Made by a program: the position numbers and the translations under genes. The notes under the pieces are model-generated. The model was not told the DNA's origin and did no database searches. It worked only from the letters and a program-made list of their open reading frames with translations. From Alteromonas sp. KUL49 (GTDB taxonomy: Bacteria; Pseudomonadota; Gammaproteobacteria; Enterobacterales; Alteromonadaceae): a DNA stretch of 64,000 nucleotides. The stretch is from positions 1-64,000 of the forward strand of contig NZ_BJKL01000002.1 in NCBI RefSeq assembly GCF_006538345.1, given 5' to 3'. This document shows, in pieces, positions 17,897 to 28,225 of the stretch. How positions within the stretch are numbered: position 1 is the stretch's first letter; each line of letters starts with the position of its first letter.

Positions 17897-19083
17897 TTCA
17901 CCACTTCCTCTAACGACAGCCCAATGGCATCAACCAGAACTTCGATATCTTTGGACGTGTGTGTTGCAGACAAAGTAATACGCAACCTATCTTCTCCTTT
18001 TGGCACGGTAGGGTAGCGAATGGCAGGAACCCAAATTCCCCGTTGCGCAAGGGCTTCACTGAGGGCCAAGGCTTTTTCCGGCGTCCCCACGATTACCGGT
18101 TGTATTGCACTATGTGAATCAGCCAAATAAAGATCACTTTCGCTCGCCTGCCCGATCAGCGCAGAGAAACGGTCTCTAAAGTCAGCGATGTTTTCGTGGA
18201 GTTTGGCTCTACCGTCACCGTTATTCACAACATGGGAAATAGAAAACAATGTCGCCACAGCCTGAGACGGGGGCATGGCGGTAGAGTAGATGTAATGCCG
18301 GGCATAATTGACCAAATAATCAATCAGCGTTTGGCTGCCCGCAATAAATGCGCCGCCTGTGCCGATGGCCTTGCCAAAGGTTCCCATTAGAATAGGAACA
18401 TCTGACTGAGATAGATTGTGCAACTCTGCAGTACCGAGTCCGTGTTCGCCCAGCACTCCAAACCCGTGGGCATCATCTAACATTAACCAGCCCTTGTTTG
18501 TGCTAGTAATGTCAGCTATTTCACGCACCGGTGCGCTGTCACCATCCATACTGAACACACCCTCGGTGGCAACAAGACAATCTTGAGATTTTACTTTCTC
18601 AAACAATGAAGCTAGATGTTTAATGTCATTGTGTTTAAATCGACGAAGTTGCGCTTTACTCGATGAAGCCCCATCTAAAAAAGAGGCATGCATAAGCCGG
18701 TCTGCAAGTATGTCGCCGCCTTGTGCGAACAATGCCTGACATATTGCTTGATTAGCAGAAAACCCAGAGTTGAATAGAAGCACCGCTTCTCTATCGAGCG
18801 CATCAGCCAAATAAGTCTCTAACGCCAAATGCGCTTGGGTGTGTCCCGTCACCAGCGGAGATGCGCCGCTGCCAGCGCCGAATTGCGCCAGCCCCTCAAC
18901 CCAAGCCTGCAACACCCCTTCGTGGTGTCGCATTCCAAGGTAATCATTACTCGAAAAATTTAAGTAATGAGCGTCGTTAATACAAATAATGTTGTCTTTT
19001 TCGTATTGCTGACACTTTCGCTGACGCAGATAGCCCTGCTCTGCTCGCTCAGACAACTGTGTTTCTAGCCAATCAAAGGCCAT
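17893..19083 (-). CDS. bioF: 8-amino-7-oxononanoate synthase
   Basis: PLP enzyme that condenses pimeloyl-ACP and alanine. Family blocks are FSSNDYLGMRHHEGV, GSGASPLVTGH, LLFNSGFSANQA, DDAHGFGVLGEHGLG and the PLP-lysine motif GTFGKAIGTGGAF. It has 396 residues. The start overlaps the bioB stop by one base, so the operon is tightly coupled. Confidence 0.96.
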   Translation of the reverse strand: MAFDWLETQLSERAEQGYLRQRKCQQYEKDNIICINDAHYLNFSSNDYLGMRHHEGVLQAWVEGLAQFGAGSGASPLVTGHTQAHLALETYLADALDREAVLLFNSGFSANQAICQALFAQGGDILADRLMHASFLDGASSSKAQLRRFKHNDIKHLASLFEKVKSQDCLVATEGVFSMDGDSAPVREIADITSTNKGWLMLDDAHGFGVLGEHGLGTAELHNLSQSDVPILMGTFGKAIGTGGAFIAGSQTLIDYLVNYARHYIYSTAMPPSQAVATLFSISHVVNNGDGRAKLHENIADFRDRFSALIGQASESDLYLADSHSAIQPVIVGTPEKALALSEALAQRGIWVPAIRYPTVPKGEDRLRITLSATHTSKDIEVLVDAIGLSLEEVVK

Positions 19084-20210
19084 TACGCCTCCACAGTTTG
19101 CGCAGGTTTTGTCGACACTTTGGCCGTTTTTTTATTCTCAGTGGCGTCATAAAACAAATCATCGCCAGCACTTTGTTGCTTTGCAATTTCCTCTTCGAGT
19201 ACTTGCTGATGGGCTTCATCAGAAAACTCTCTGGTACGCTCGGCATTAATACCCAACTTGCGGAACAAAATAACATCTTCGTGAGTGTCTGGGTTTGATG
19301 TGGTGAGTAGCTTACAACCGTAAAAGATTGAGTTGGCGCCAGCCATAAAGCAAAGTGCTTGCATTTGCTCGTTCATCGCTTCTCGTCCGGCCGACAACCT
19401 TACGTGTGACTTAGGCATCATGATTCGGGCAACGGCAATGGTACGGATGAAAGTAAATGGGTCTAAATCATCAACTTTATCCAGCGGTGTCCCTTTGACT
19501 TTTACCAGCATGTTAATGGGTACACTTTGCGGATGCTCAGGTAGATTGGCCAATTGAATTAACAAGCCAGAACGGTCAGACGCAGACTCGCCCATACCGA
19601 CAATTCCGCCAGAACATACGTTCATACCGGCGGCGCGAACATTTTCAAGCGTATTCAAACGGTCTTGATAAGTGCGCGTGGTAATAATGTCACCGTAAAA
19701 TTCTGGCGAGGTATCGAGGTTATGGTTGTAGTAATCAAGACCGGCTTGCTTTAACGCGAGAGCTTGATCACGCGTGAGCATACCCAAGGTCATGCAAGTT
19801 TCTAAGCCTAAGTCTTTTACTTCCTCGACCATTTTGGTGATATACGGCATGTCGCGATCGCGAGGGTTGCGCCAAGCAGCTCCCATACAAAAACGAGTAG
19901 AACCAGCTTGTTTGGCTTCTTTCGCGCGCTGTATAACTTTTTCAATTTCTAACAAACGCTCTTTTTCAAGACCCGTGTCATAGCGAGCGCTCTGTGGACA
20001 ATATTTACAGTCTTCAGGGCATGCACCTGTTTTTATAGAAAGTAGCGTGCTGACTTGTACTTCATTAGGGTCGAAATTTTCTCTATGCACACACTGCGCT
20101 TTAAACAACAAATCGTTGAACGGTAACGCAAACAAAGCATCAACTTCTGCTTTAGTCCAGTCGTTACGAATGGTTGACGTATTATTAGTAGCGGCTGACT
20201 TCACGCTCAT
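19083..20210 (-). CDS. bioB: Biotin synthase
   Basis: Radical SAM enzyme that inserts sulfur into dethiobiotin. The radical SAM cluster motif is CPEDCKYC (C64, C68, C71), followed by family blocks [29 protein letters not shown] and [11 protein letters not shown]. It has 375 residues with a variable C-terminal tail. AAGGA precedes the ATG at 20210. First gene of bioBFCD; its promoter overlaps a BirA-like operator shared with bioA. Confidence 0.97.
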   Translation of the reverse strand: MSVKSAATNNTSTIRNDWTKAEVDALFALPFNDLLFKAQCVHRENFDPNEVQVSTLLSIKTGACPEDCKYCPQSARYDTGLEKERLLEIEKVIQRAKEAKQAGSTRFCMGAAWRNPRDRDMPYITKMVEEVKDLGLETCMTLGMLTRDQALALKQAGLDYYNHNLDTSPEFYGDIITTRTYQDRLNTLENVRAAGMNVCSGGIVGMGESASDRSGLLIQLANLPEHPQSVPINMLVKVKGTPLDKVDDLDPFTFIRTIAVARIMMPKSHVRLSAGREAMNEQMQALCFMAGANSIFYGCKLLTTSNPDTHEDVILFRKLGINAERTREFSDEAHQQVLEEEIAKQQSAGDDLFYDATENKKTAKVSTKPAQTVEA

Positions 20211-20243
20211 CTGCTGTCCTTTACTATTTCAAAATGCTGGCTT

Positions 20244-20272
20244 AGTCTATGCGCCAGAACAAAGTTGTCAAC
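20244..20272 (-). promoter_or_regulatory. Promoter of bioBFCD
   Basis: On the minus strand TTGACA (20267-20272) and TAGACT (20244-20249) are 17 bases apart, 34 bases before the bioB ATG. The -35 hexamer lies inside the left half of the BirA-like operator, so bound BirA would block RNA polymerase. Confidence 0.75.
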
Positions 20273-20297
20273 TCTGACCAATCAAATAAGTTTACTA
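20265..20297. promoter_or_regulatory. BirA-type biotin operator between bioB and bioA
   Basis: TTGTCAACT (20265-20273), 15 bases, then AGTTTACTA (20289-20297). The two 9-base halves form an imperfect inverted repeat that matches the known BirA operator design (TTGT-AACC, about 15 bases, GGTT-ACAA). It lies between the divergent biotin genes, as in enterobacteria. Confidence 0.8.
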
Positions 20298-20308
20298 ACG
20301 GTTATATT

Positions 20309-21580
20309 TTGAACAATATTGAATTTGATAAGCAACATATTTGGCATCCGTACACATCTGCAACCAATCCTTTGCCCTGTTATGAAGTGGTTGGTGCTAA
20401 TGGCGTAGAGTTAACGCTTGCTACGGGTGAAGTTTTAATCGACGGTATGTCGAGTTGGTGGGCAGCCATTCACGGATACAATCACCCTGTATTGAATCAA
20501 GCAGCCCATGAGCAGATAGACGCGTTCTCACATGTGATGTTTGGTGGGATCACACACCAGCCAGCGATTGACGTATGTAAGACATTACTCGATATGGTAC
20601 CCGCGGGATTACAACGAGTGTTTCTTGCTGACTCTGGCTCGGTGTCCGTAGAGGTTGCCATTAAAATGGCTATTCAATATTGGGCATGCCAGGGTCGCCC
20701 TGAAAAATCCCGGATTGTATCGCCTCGTAATGGTTATCACGGGGATACCTTTGCCGCTATGTCTGTATGCGATCCGGTGACGGGTATGCACAGTTTGTTT
20801 GAATCAGTGTTACGCAAACAAATATTTGCGCCTGCGCCCCAAACACGATTTGACCACACTTTTAGTGAAGACGATATCCTTCCGATGGAGGAGCTATTTG
20901 AAAAACATCATAGCGAAATGGCCGCGCTCATTTTAGAACCGATTGTTCAAGGCGCTGGGGGTATGCGTATGTACCATCCCGAATATTTAAAACGCTGTCG
21001 ACAGTTATGCGATACCTATGATGTACTCCTGATTTGCGATGAAATAGCCACAGGATTTGGTCGCACCGGAAAGCTCTTTGCCTGTGAGCATGCTGGTATT
21101 TCGCCCGATATTATGTGTTTGGGCAAAGCCATCACCGGTGGGTACATGACGCTGGCCGCAACCATCTGCACAGAAGATGTAGCACTTGGCGTATGCCAAG
21201 GCGAACCAGGTGTATTTATGCATGGGCCAACTTACATGGGCAATCCACTTGCTTGTGCCGTTGCCAACGCCAGTTTGTCACTGATCAATCAAAACCATTG
21301 GCAAGAACAAGTCGCCAACATTGAACAACAACTAAACGTTGAGTTAGCGCCTTGTGCGTCACTCCCTAATGTCGCCGATGTGCGGGTTTTAGGCGCGATT
21401 GGCGTGGTTGAAACCCATACACCAGTCGACGTGGCAGCCATTCAAAAGCTATTTGTCAAAAGTGGCGTTTGGATCCGGCCATTTGGTACACGCGTCTATG
21501 TTATGCCCCCGTATGTCATCTCGAGTCAGCAACTTTCAAGGCTCTCTCACGCTATGTATTCTGCGCTAAAAGTCTTATAG
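20309..21580 (+). CDS. bioA: Adenosylmethionine--8-amino-7-oxononanoate transaminase
   Basis: PLP aminotransferase that makes 7,8-diaminopelargonate with SAM as amino donor. Family blocks are QHIWHPYTS near the start, [48 protein letters not shown] and the PLP lysine in [14 protein letters not shown]. The likely start is TTG at 20309: translation from there gives the usual BioA N-terminus, while the upstream ATG at 20249 would run through the BirA operator. The ribosome site before TTG is weak, so the start is less certain than the gene. About 423 residues. Confidence 0.93.
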   Translation: MNNIEFDKQHIWHPYTSATNPLPCYEVVGANGVELTLATGEVLIDGMSSWWAAIHGYNHPVLNQAAHEQIDAFSHVMFGGITHQPAIDVCKTLLDMVPAGLQRVFLADSGSVSVEVAIKMAIQYWACQGRPEKSRIVSPRNGYHGDTFAAMSVCDPVTGMHSLFESVLRKQIFAPAPQTRFDHTFSEDDILPMEELFEKHHSEMAALILEPIVQGAGGMRMYHPEYLKRCRQLCDTYDVLLICDEIATGFGRTGKLFACEHAGISPDIMCLGKAITGGYMTLAATICTEDVALGVCQGEPGVFMHGPTYMGNPLACAVANASLSLINQNHWQEQVANIEQQLNVELAPCASLPNVADVRVLGAIGVVETHTPVDVAAIQKLFVKSGVWIRPFGTRVYVMPPYVISSQQLSRLSHAMYSALKVL

Positions 21581-21601
21581 ACCCAACTCAAAGCAGTTTA
21601 A

Positions 21602-21649
21602 CGCCAAGGTTTTGTTTTCTTACAAAATCTACAACATTAAACCTTGGCG
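21602..21649 (+). repeat. 11-bp inverted repeat after bioA
   Basis: CGCCAAGGTTT (21602-21612) and AAACCTTGGCG (21639-21649) pair perfectly around a 26-base loop. No T-run follows, so it is either a weak bioA terminator or a leader hairpin of the antiporter gene. Confidence 0.55.
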
Positions 21650-21702
21650 CATTACCCAGTGTACGGATACACTTATAAGGTAAGTATTTAACAGGAGTAA
21701 AC

Positions 21703-22674
21703 ATGTTACTAGCGACACTTGCCGTTTTAGTCGGCTTGCCTGTGTTGTTGTGGAGTGCAGGGAAGTTCGTCGGTGGCGCCGCGTCTGTAGCCAATCATTT
21801 TGGTGTATCGCCTCTTCTCATCGGAATGCTGATCATTGGCTTTGGCACATCTGCACCAGAAATCATCGTTTCAATATTTGCCGCTATTCAAGGTAATTCT
21901 GGTATCGCCCTCGGTAATGCCTATGGATCTAATATTGCCAACGTCATGTTAATTCTTGGCCTTACCGCGCTCATAAGCCCTATTGCAGTTAAATCTGAAA
22001 TTATAAAAAAAGAGCTTCCCGTATTGCTCGGCATTACATTCTTCGCCTCTTGGCAGTTGCTCGATCAGTCAGTATCAAAAGACGATGCTTACTCACTCAT
22101 TGGTTTGTTCGTGCTACTGATTTCATGGAGTATTTTCCAAGCCGTAAAGGGCGAGAAAGACGCATTAGCCGACGAGTACAATGAAGAAATAAGTGCTTCT
22201 CAAGGCACAGTTAAGACCCATGTAATTTGGTTACTGTGTGGCTTATTACTGCTTGTTGCAAGCTCACGCATCCTAGTCTGGGGAGCGGTTGAAATTGCGA
22301 CTTTCTTTGGTGTAAGCGACACCATCATCGGTCTCACTATCATAGCCATTGGTACGTCACTGCCTGAATTAGCCTCATCCTTAATGGCGGTTAAAAAGGG
22401 TGAACACGACATGGCACTGGGTAATGTTATTGGGTCTAATATGTTCAACACGTTAGCCGTTGTAGGCATAGCAGGCTTGATTCAACCCATGTCAGTGGCA
22501 TCGGACTTTATTTATCGCGATGTGGCAGTAATGCTAATCAGCACAGTTGCACTATTCATATTCTGTATTGGGCTCAAAGGGCCCGGAAGGTTAAACCGAT
22601 TGGAAGGTGGGGTCTTTGTCGCGGCCTATATTGGTTACACCTACTGGCTAATTTCGGCCGCATTTCTAAATTAA
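21703..22674 (+). CDS. Na+/Ca2+ antiporter, CaCA family (YrbG-like)
   Basis: A 323-residue inner-membrane cation exchanger with about ten predicted helices. The two alpha repeats are clear: GFGTSAPEIIVSIFAAIQGNS..GNAYGSNIANV near residues 45-85 and AIGTSLPELASSLMAVKKGE..GNVIGSNMFNT near 210-250. ACAGGAG lies 7 bases before the ATG. A single gene after bioA. Ion specificity is inferred from the family. Confidence 0.93.
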   Translation: MLLATLAVLVGLPVLLWSAGKFVGGAASVANHFGVSPLLIGMLIIGFGTSAPEIIVSIFAAIQGNSGIALGNAYGSNIANVMLILGLTALISPIAVKSEIIKKELPVLLGITFFASWQLLDQSVSKDDAYSLIGLFVLLISWSIFQAVKGEKDALADEYNEEISASQGTVKTHVIWLLCGLLLLVASSRILVWGAVEIATFFGVSDTIIGLTIIAIGTSLPELASSLMAVKKGEHDMALGNVIGSNMFNTLAVVGIAGLIQPMSVASDFIYRDVAVMLISTVALFIFCIGLKGPGRLNRLEGGVFVAAYIGYTYWLISAAFLN

Positions 22675-22683
22675 TAAATTGTC

Positions 22684-22718
22684 GAGCGCGTAGTTAATTA
22701 AGCAGCGACTACGCGCTC
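22684..22718. terminator. Bidirectional hairpin between convergent genes
   Basis: GAGCGCGTAGT (22684-22694) pairs perfectly with ACTACGCGCTC (22708-22718). It begins 10 bases after the antiporter stop and overlaps the last codons of the opposing membrane-protein gene. A T-run is lacking. Confidence 0.6.
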
Positions 22719-23086
22719 GCTAACGACATTAGACTCATTACCGCAATACCGCATAGCACGAATAAGTTTGCTCCAAAACGGTCGGATTTGCGGCGACTTC
22801 TTCTTGAACGCATATACATTCCGAGCACACTCAGTCCAATACACACTTGAAGCGTTCTTGTCATTGCAAGTACGTACTCTGGTGACCAGCCACTGCCAGC
22901 AATACCGTAGTAATTTTGTACACCACTAACAAAATCTGGACGAGCAAAGTGAAACAAAATTAGGGTCAAAACTAACCCGGCCCATCCCATAAAGTTCAAG
23001 CTAATGGCAACTTTATAGAAGGCATCTCGAGTTTTTGGCGCTCTGCGTCTATCGACAAAATCACTATTTCTGTTTTTATTTCCCAT
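22709..23086 (-). CDS. Small inner-membrane protein, unknown function
   Basis: A 125-residue protein with a basic N-terminus (MGNKNRNSDFVDRRRAPKTRD) and three predicted membrane helices: about residues 28-47, 75-92 and 105-122. The loop RSRRSRRKSDR between the last two is strongly basic and so probably cytoplasmic. No family recognised. It is divergent from asnS, with about 215 intergenic bases in which no clear promoter was assigned. Confidence 0.65.
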   Translation of the reverse strand: MGNKNRNSDFVDRRRAPKTRDAFYKVAISLNFMGWAGLVLTLILFHFARPDFVSGVQNYYGIAGSGWSPEYVLAMTRTLQVCIGLSVLGMYMRSRRSRRKSDRFGANLFVLCGIAVMSLMSLASA

Positions 23087-23301
23087 TTGTCACTCAGATT
23101 TTTGGCATCATGCGGCGTGTTGAGTATACTAGCTCGCTATTGGATAAAAGCTGCGTTGTAAAAAACACCAATCCAGCATAATTGTTGAAACATGACTCTT
23201 TATCGGCAAATAATCCAAAACATTAACGAATTTACTCACACGGCATTTTCAAACCATCTAAATCAACGCCGTGTGACAGAACTGTAAGACGGAGAAATAA
23301 A

Positions 23302-24699
23302 ATGACGCATGCGCCCGTTGTCGATGTACTTAAGGGAAAGTACGCTGTAGGCGAAACGGTGACCGTTAAAGGTTGGGTAAGAACTCGTCGCGATTCAAAA
23401 GCAGGGCTTTCTTTTATTGCTGTTCACGATGGCAGCTGTTTTGACCCAGTACAGGTAATTGCACTTAGCTCACTCGAAAATTATTCTGATATTCAGCGGT
23501 TGACTGCTGGCTGCTCGCTAGAAGTGACTGGTGTGGTGAAAGCGTCTGAGGGTAAAGGTCAAGCACTAGAAATAGATGGCCAAGAGGTAACTATTGTAGG
23601 TTGGGTAGAAAACCCAGATACCTACCCAATGGCTGCTAAGCGTCACAGCATTGAATATCTGCGGGAGTATGCACACTTGCGCCCTCGTACCAACGTTATC
23701 GGTGCCGTAACCCGTGTGCGTAACTGCTTGTCACAAGCGATTCACCGCTTTTTCCACGAACGTGGCTATAACTGGATCTCTACGCCTATTTTAACAGCGA
23801 GTGATACAGAAGGTGCTGGTGAAATGTTCCGCGTATCCACACTGGATATGATGAATATTCCTCGCGACGACAAAGGTGAAGTGGATTATAGCCAAGACTT
23901 CTTTGGTAAAGAAACCTACCTTACCGTATCTGGTCAGCTAAACGTAGAGACCTACTGTACTGCAATGTCTAAGGTATACACCTTCGGACCAACGTTCCGT
24001 GCTGAAAACTCCAACACATCACGCCACTTAGCTGAGTTTTGGATGATTGAACCCGAAGTGGCATTTGCAGACTTAAGTGACGTTGCTCAGCTTGCTGAAG
24101 ATATGCTCAAGTACGTGTGCAAAGCAGTACTCGAAGAACTGCCAGACGATATGGCTTTCTTTGCACAGCGAATTAAGAATGACGCTATCGAGCGACTAGA
24201 AAAGCTGGTTGATTCAGAGTTTGTTCGCATGGACTACACCGACGCTATCGATATTTTGAAAGCCAGCGGTAAAGACTTTGAATTCCCCGTTGAATGGGGT
24301 GTAGATTTGTCTTCAGAGCACGAGCGATATTTGGCGGAAGAGCATGTTGGTGCTCCCATCATCATGCAGAACTACCCGAAAGACATCAAAGCCTTCTACA
24401 TGCGCATTAATGACGACGGTAAAACCGTAGCCGCAATGGATGTATTAGCGCCGGGCATTGGTGAAATTATCGGTGGCTCACAGCGTGAAGAACGTTTAGA
24501 CGTGTTTGATGCCCGTCTCGAGGAAATGGAACTAAGTAAAGAAGACTACAGCTGGTATCGCGACTTGCGACGTTACGGAACTGTGCCACATTCAGGCTTT
24601 GGTCTTGGTTTTGAGCGCTTAGTGGCTTATGTTACTGGCATGCAAAACGTTCGAGACGTTATCCCGTTCCCTAGAACGCCGGGTAATGCTAGCTTCTAA
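23302..24699 (+). CDS. asnS: Asparagine--tRNA ligase
   Basis: Class IIb aminoacyl-tRNA synthetase of 465 residues (466 in E. coli). The N-terminal OB-fold contains [18 protein letters not shown]. The catalytic domain has [26 protein letters not shown] (motif 2 region) and the motif 3 segment [19 protein letters not shown] lies 8 bases before the ATG. Single gene with a strong terminator. Confidence 0.98.
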   Translation: MTHAPVVDVLKGKYAVGETVTVKGWVRTRRDSKAGLSFIAVHDGSCFDPVQVIALSSLENYSDIQRLTAGCSLEVTGVVKASEGKGQALEIDGQEVTIVGWVENPDTYPMAAKRHSIEYLREYAHLRPRTNVIGAVTRVRNCLSQAIHRFFHERGYNWISTPILTASDTEGAGEMFRVSTLDMMNIPRDDKGEVDYSQDFFGKETYLTVSGQLNVETYCTAMSKVYTFGPTFRAENSNTSRHLAEFWMIEPEVAFADLSDVAQLAEDMLKYVCKAVLEELPDDMAFFAQRIKNDAIERLEKLVDSEFVRMDYTDAIDILKASGKDFEFPVEWGVDLSSEHERYLAEEHVGAPIIMQNYPKDIKAFYMRINDDGKTVAAMDVLAPGIGEIIGGSQREERLDVFDARLEEMELSKEDYSWYRDLRRYGTVPHSGFGLGFERLVAYVTGMQNVRDVIPFPRTPGNASF

Positions 24700-24726
24700 G
24701 CATTGATTTATAAGCGTATTTATATA

Positions 24727-24753
24727 AAGCCTCGTAAAACGAGGCTTTTTTGT
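24727..24753 (+). terminator. Rho-independent terminator of asnS
   Basis: A 10-bp stem (AAAGCCTCGT / ACGAGGCTTT) with a three-base loop followed by T residues, 28 bases after the asnS stop. Confidence 0.92.
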
Positions 24754-24941
24754 ATTCGATTACATTTACTGCTGACTACGCAATAATCAAATTGTTAACT
24801 TTCTGTAATAAAACCTTTTATTTATCCTTTTTTTCATTAATCTAGCGCCAATCTTCGACGAAAACTGGTAAGACGTTATTCACCAACTATACTCCGGTTA
24901 GCAGTAACAGAACTTACATAATCACCCGCAAGAGATGGACT

Positions 24942-26939
24942 ATGCGTCAATTCATTCGAAATGTATCACTCGTAAAATTCACCCTTATCAGCACAGGGAT
25001 ACTTTTACTCTTACTCGCAATATTGGTGTCGAAGGGAATGTACCAAGCGTTTCAAGCACGGGCACAGGCAGCCTCAGATACTTACCTCATAGCAGTCATA
25101 GATGCGGTAGAAAAAATCGCACATAACCATGCGGTTGAACGCGGACTAACAGCAGGGTTTCTAGGCAATCCCACCGATGCAGCGTTTGATAAAGTTAGAG
25201 GCCAGCGCACAAAAGCTGACGCATCAGTAAATGCACTGAACGCCCTGTTGCGAGATCCACTCGCAGACGAGCTTCAGTTGTCGGTGGAGTTCCGCCCACT
25301 GTTCCAGATTATTGAGGGCAAAGATGCACTACGCGCTCAAGTTAATAACAAACAGGGCGCAGCAGCGTTTGGCTTTTACAGTAATTTAAATGCAACGGCC
25401 ATTGCCACAGCAACCTCTTTGATGTTGTACGTTAATGATGTGCAAGCCAAGGCATCGCTATCGCAAGCGATACTATTTGCAAGATTAAAAGAGCGCCTCG
25501 GGCAGTTTCGAGGTAAAACTAATGGCGTATTAGCCAAAAAAGTACTTGCCCCTGCAGTTGAAGAGGAACTCAAGTTCTATGTAAGCGAGATAGCTTTACT
25601 TCAATCTCAACTGACGGACAAATTGCAAGGTGATATCAAGTCTCAGTTTTCTTCAGTTATGTCATCTTCAACATCGAGAGAAATCGCTGACATTTCCGCT
25701 ACGCTTACTTCTGGTAATCCCAATTTCAATGGTCTACCTAGCAGTGGTGAATGGTTTCCGTTAGCTACAAAACAAATTGGTGATGTGAAAGGTTTATTAG
25801 ATAAGACATGGGTTGATATTGGAGTAATTGCCGCGAAAACTCGTAGTGGAGCATCGACGCTAGTAGCTGTGAATATCATACTCATAGTGATTAGTGCATC
25901 TGTACTGATTATTCTGTATTACGTGTTGAACTCGGTGCTGAGAAAACAGCTCAAGTCACTCACAGACAAGTTGGACCAAATTTCGGAATCTGGCGATCTT
26001 ACTATCGATGTAAAACTTACGTCACAGAATGAACTAGGCGTAATTTCTCAATCCATTGGTAAAACGGTGATGGCCCTGACCGACCTTATTGTCGGCTTAA
26101 GCCAATCTATCCAAGTAAGCTCTTTGCTGTCTGAAGAGTTATCAAAATCTACAGTAGTCATGCTCAAAGACGCTGGCAATACACAACAGAAAGCCTCAAA
26201 TATTGCCACAGCCATTGAAGAAATGTCTGTGACAAGCAGTGAAATTGCGAGAGGTGCTGTTGAAACATTGGATGCAAGTAAGCAGTTAGATCAACTCTCT
26301 GTGAACACGATAGAAGCGAACGACAAAACTGGCGACGCTATGGTTAGACTTCACACAGAAATGCAAGATGTAGAGAAAAGCGTCGCGGCGATGGAAAAGC
26401 AGGTTACTGAAATAACCTCCATATTAGATACAATTAACACCCTGTCCGACCAAACCAACTTACTGGCACTTAACGCGGCAATAGAGGCAGCTAGAGCAGG
26501 TGAACACGGACGAGGCTTTGCGGTAGTTGCCGATGAGGTAAGAAAACTTGCTAGTGCAAGTAGAGCGTCATCTGACCAAATATCAACTTTACTATCTTCA
26601 CTACAGCAAGCAAACATAGATGTAGTGGAAGGCGTATCACGTAATGCGGAGTTTGCCAAAAGTATCGTAGATATTACCAAAGAGGGGGAAGTCAACGCCA
26701 AACAAGCACAAGATGCTGCAGTATTGGTAGAAAGTCTAGCAAATACATCGTCCGCCAGTGCAGAGCAACAGGCAGTGACCTCAATGGAGGTCGCAAAAGA
26801 TATCCTTTCTGTTCAAGAAGCGTCAGAGCATGAAGTTGAAATAGCTAAGAACTTAGCTGAGCTCGCAGAAAAAATGAAAGACAACAACGACATGCTTAAA
26901 CGTACCATGGCTAACTTCACATTTGCTGAACCTGAGTAA
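24942..26939 (+). CDS. Methyl-accepting chemotaxis protein with NIT-type sensor
   Basis: A 665-residue receptor. Helix 1 spans about residues 11-30; a large periplasmic domain of about 270 residues follows, then helix 2 near 305-330, a HAMP-like linker and a signalling domain whose tip reads [32 protein letters not shown]. The periplasmic domain carries [16 protein letters not shown] (about 60-75), the hallmark of the nitrate/nitrite-sensing NIT domain. There is no C-terminal CheR/CheB-binding pentapeptide. TATACT lies about 50 bases upstream as a possible -10, and AAGAGATGG precedes the ATG. The ligand is inferred only from the domain. Confidence 0.92.
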   Translation: MRQFIRNVSLVKFTLISTGILLLLLAILVSKGMYQAFQARAQAASDTYLIAVIDAVEKIAHNHAVERGLTAGFLGNPTDAAFDKVRGQRTKADASVNALNALLRDPLADELQLSVEFRPLFQIIEGKDALRAQVNNKQGAAAFGFYSNLNATAIATATSLMLYVNDVQAKASLSQAILFARLKERLGQFRGKTNGVLAKKVLAPAVEEELKFYVSEIALLQSQLTDKLQGDIKSQFSSVMSSSTSREIADISATLTSGNPNFNGLPSSGEWFPLATKQIGDVKGLLDKTWVDIGVIAAKTRSGASTLVAVNIILIVISASVLIILYYVLNSVLRKQLKSLTDKLDQISESGDLTIDVKLTSQNELGVISQSIGKTVMALTDLIVGLSQSIQVSSLLSEELSKSTVVMLKDAGNTQQKASNIATAIEEMSVTSSEIARGAVETLDASKQLDQLSVNTIEANDKTGDAMVRLHTEMQDVEKSVAAMEKQVTEITSILDTINTLSDQTNLLALNAAIEAARAGEHGRGFAVVADEVRKLASASRASSDQISTLLSSLQQANIDVVEGVSRNAEFAKSIVDITKEGEVNAKQAQDAAVLVESLANTSSASAEQQAVTSMEVAKDILSVQEASEHEVEIAKNLAELAEKMKDNNDMLKRTMANFTFAEPE

Positions 26940-26949
26940 GTAATCTAAT

Positions 26950-26980
26950 AGTGTGCACGGTAATTTGTATTGTGCACACT
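26950..26980 (+). terminator. Hairpin after the chemoreceptor gene
   Basis: AGTGTGCAC (26950-26958) pairs with GTGCACACT (26972-26980) around a 13-base loop. A possible terminator, but without a T-run. Confidence 0.5.
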
Positions 26981-27100
26981 CTACTCACTGCGCTATGCTG
27001 GTAAATGCACATAGCCCCAAGCAATAACTGTGCTTTTTATGCGTATGTTTCTTGTTTACATATTTTTACTCGTCAGAACCAAATTAAGTCAAAGGCGTAA

Positions 27101-28225
27101 ATGCATTTACACTGCGAGCAGTGCCACAATGTTTGTTCAGTACCGCAACTTTCTGCGGGTACACGTGCAGTTTGCCCTCGATGCGGGCACACATTACTTA
27201 CCGTAAGAAAGAATGCCACGGAAAGAGTATTGGCATTCTCTTTGAGCGCCTTAGTTTTCCTTGGTTTGTCGCTCCCCTTCAATTTTCTGACGTTTCGAGC
27301 TAGCGGCCAACACCATAGTATCGATTTGCCTTCAGGGTTGGGCGTATTAATTTCTCAGGATTACCTGTCTTTAGCCATCATTACAGGCGTAGCCACTTTA
27401 TTGTTGCCGGGAATTGTACTCTCCTGCTTCGTTACCATGAGTTGGCATTTTATTGCCAATACTCGCCCGCGATATCTCGTCAAGGTGAGCAAAACTATTA
27501 ACCTATTATTGCCATGGAGCATGGCGGAAATATTTTTAGTCGGCACCCTTGTTAGCTTGATAAAAATAACCGAGCTAGCTGACGTATCAGTAGGGTTATC
27601 ATTTTATGCCTTTATTGGGTTTACCATATTTACTACCCTCGCGGTGTATTATTACGATCCCAATACCTACAAAACCTGGTTATTCTCAGCGAGAGCGCGA
27701 TCACCAAAACAGATTTCTCGTGTTGATGCGAGCAAAAGCATTCAGCGCACATGGGCACTTCTCGTCACATCAATAGTGCTCTATATCCCTGCGAACATGC
27801 TTCCAATAATGCACACTGAGCTTATGGGAGGAGACTCTCCCAACACGATTATCGGCGGTGTAATCTCATTGTGGGAATCAGGCTCCTACCCCGTAGCATC
27901 AATCATTTTTTTGGCGAGCGTCGTTGTGCCGGTTGCAAAAATTGGCATTTTGCTATGGCTGAATTACAGTGTGCATTTTGCACTCGATATCAACACGCAA
28001 AAGCGAATGTCGTACTATCGATTTATTGAAGCTATCGGTCGTTGGTCTATGATTGATGTTTTCGTTGTCGCAGTGCTTGTTGCGCTGATTCAAATGGGCA
28101 GTACTATGTCTATTTACCCAGGACCTGCTGCTCTCGCTTTTTGTGCAGTGGTATTTGTCACTATGGTTGCTGCAATGACATTTGACTCTCGCCTTATTTG
28201 GCATAACTGGAAAGGACTATCATGA
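27101..28225 (+). CDS. pqiA: PqiA-type inner-membrane protein of an MCE lipid-transport system
   Basis: A 374-residue integral membrane protein that pairs with MCE-domain PqiB. The N-terminal zinc ribbon has CEQCHNVC and CPRCG. Two PqiA repeats follow, recognised by WSMAEIFLVGTLVSLIK and GRWSMIDVFVVAVLVALIQMG. Unlike E. coli PqiA (417 residues), the second zinc ribbon before repeat two is absent: the linker SPKQISRVDASKSIQRTW has no cysteine. The stop overlaps the pqiB start by 4 bases. Confidence 0.92.
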   Translation: MHLHCEQCHNVCSVPQLSAGTRAVCPRCGHTLLTVRKNATERVLAFSLSALVFLGLSLPFNFLTFRASGQHHSIDLPSGLGVLISQDYLSLAIITGVATLLLPGIVLSCFVTMSWHFIANTRPRYLVKVSKTINLLLPWSMAEIFLVGTLVSLIKITELADVSVGLSFYAFIGFTIFTTLAVYYYDPNTYKTWLFSARARSPKQISRVDASKSIQRTWALLVTSIVLYIPANMLPIMHTELMGGDSPNTIIGGVISLWESGSYPVASIIFLASVVVPVAKIGILLWLNYSVHFALDINTQKRMSYYRFIEAIGRWSMIDVFVVAVLVALIQMGSTMSIYPGPAALAFCAVVFVTMVAAMTFDSRLIWHNWKGLS

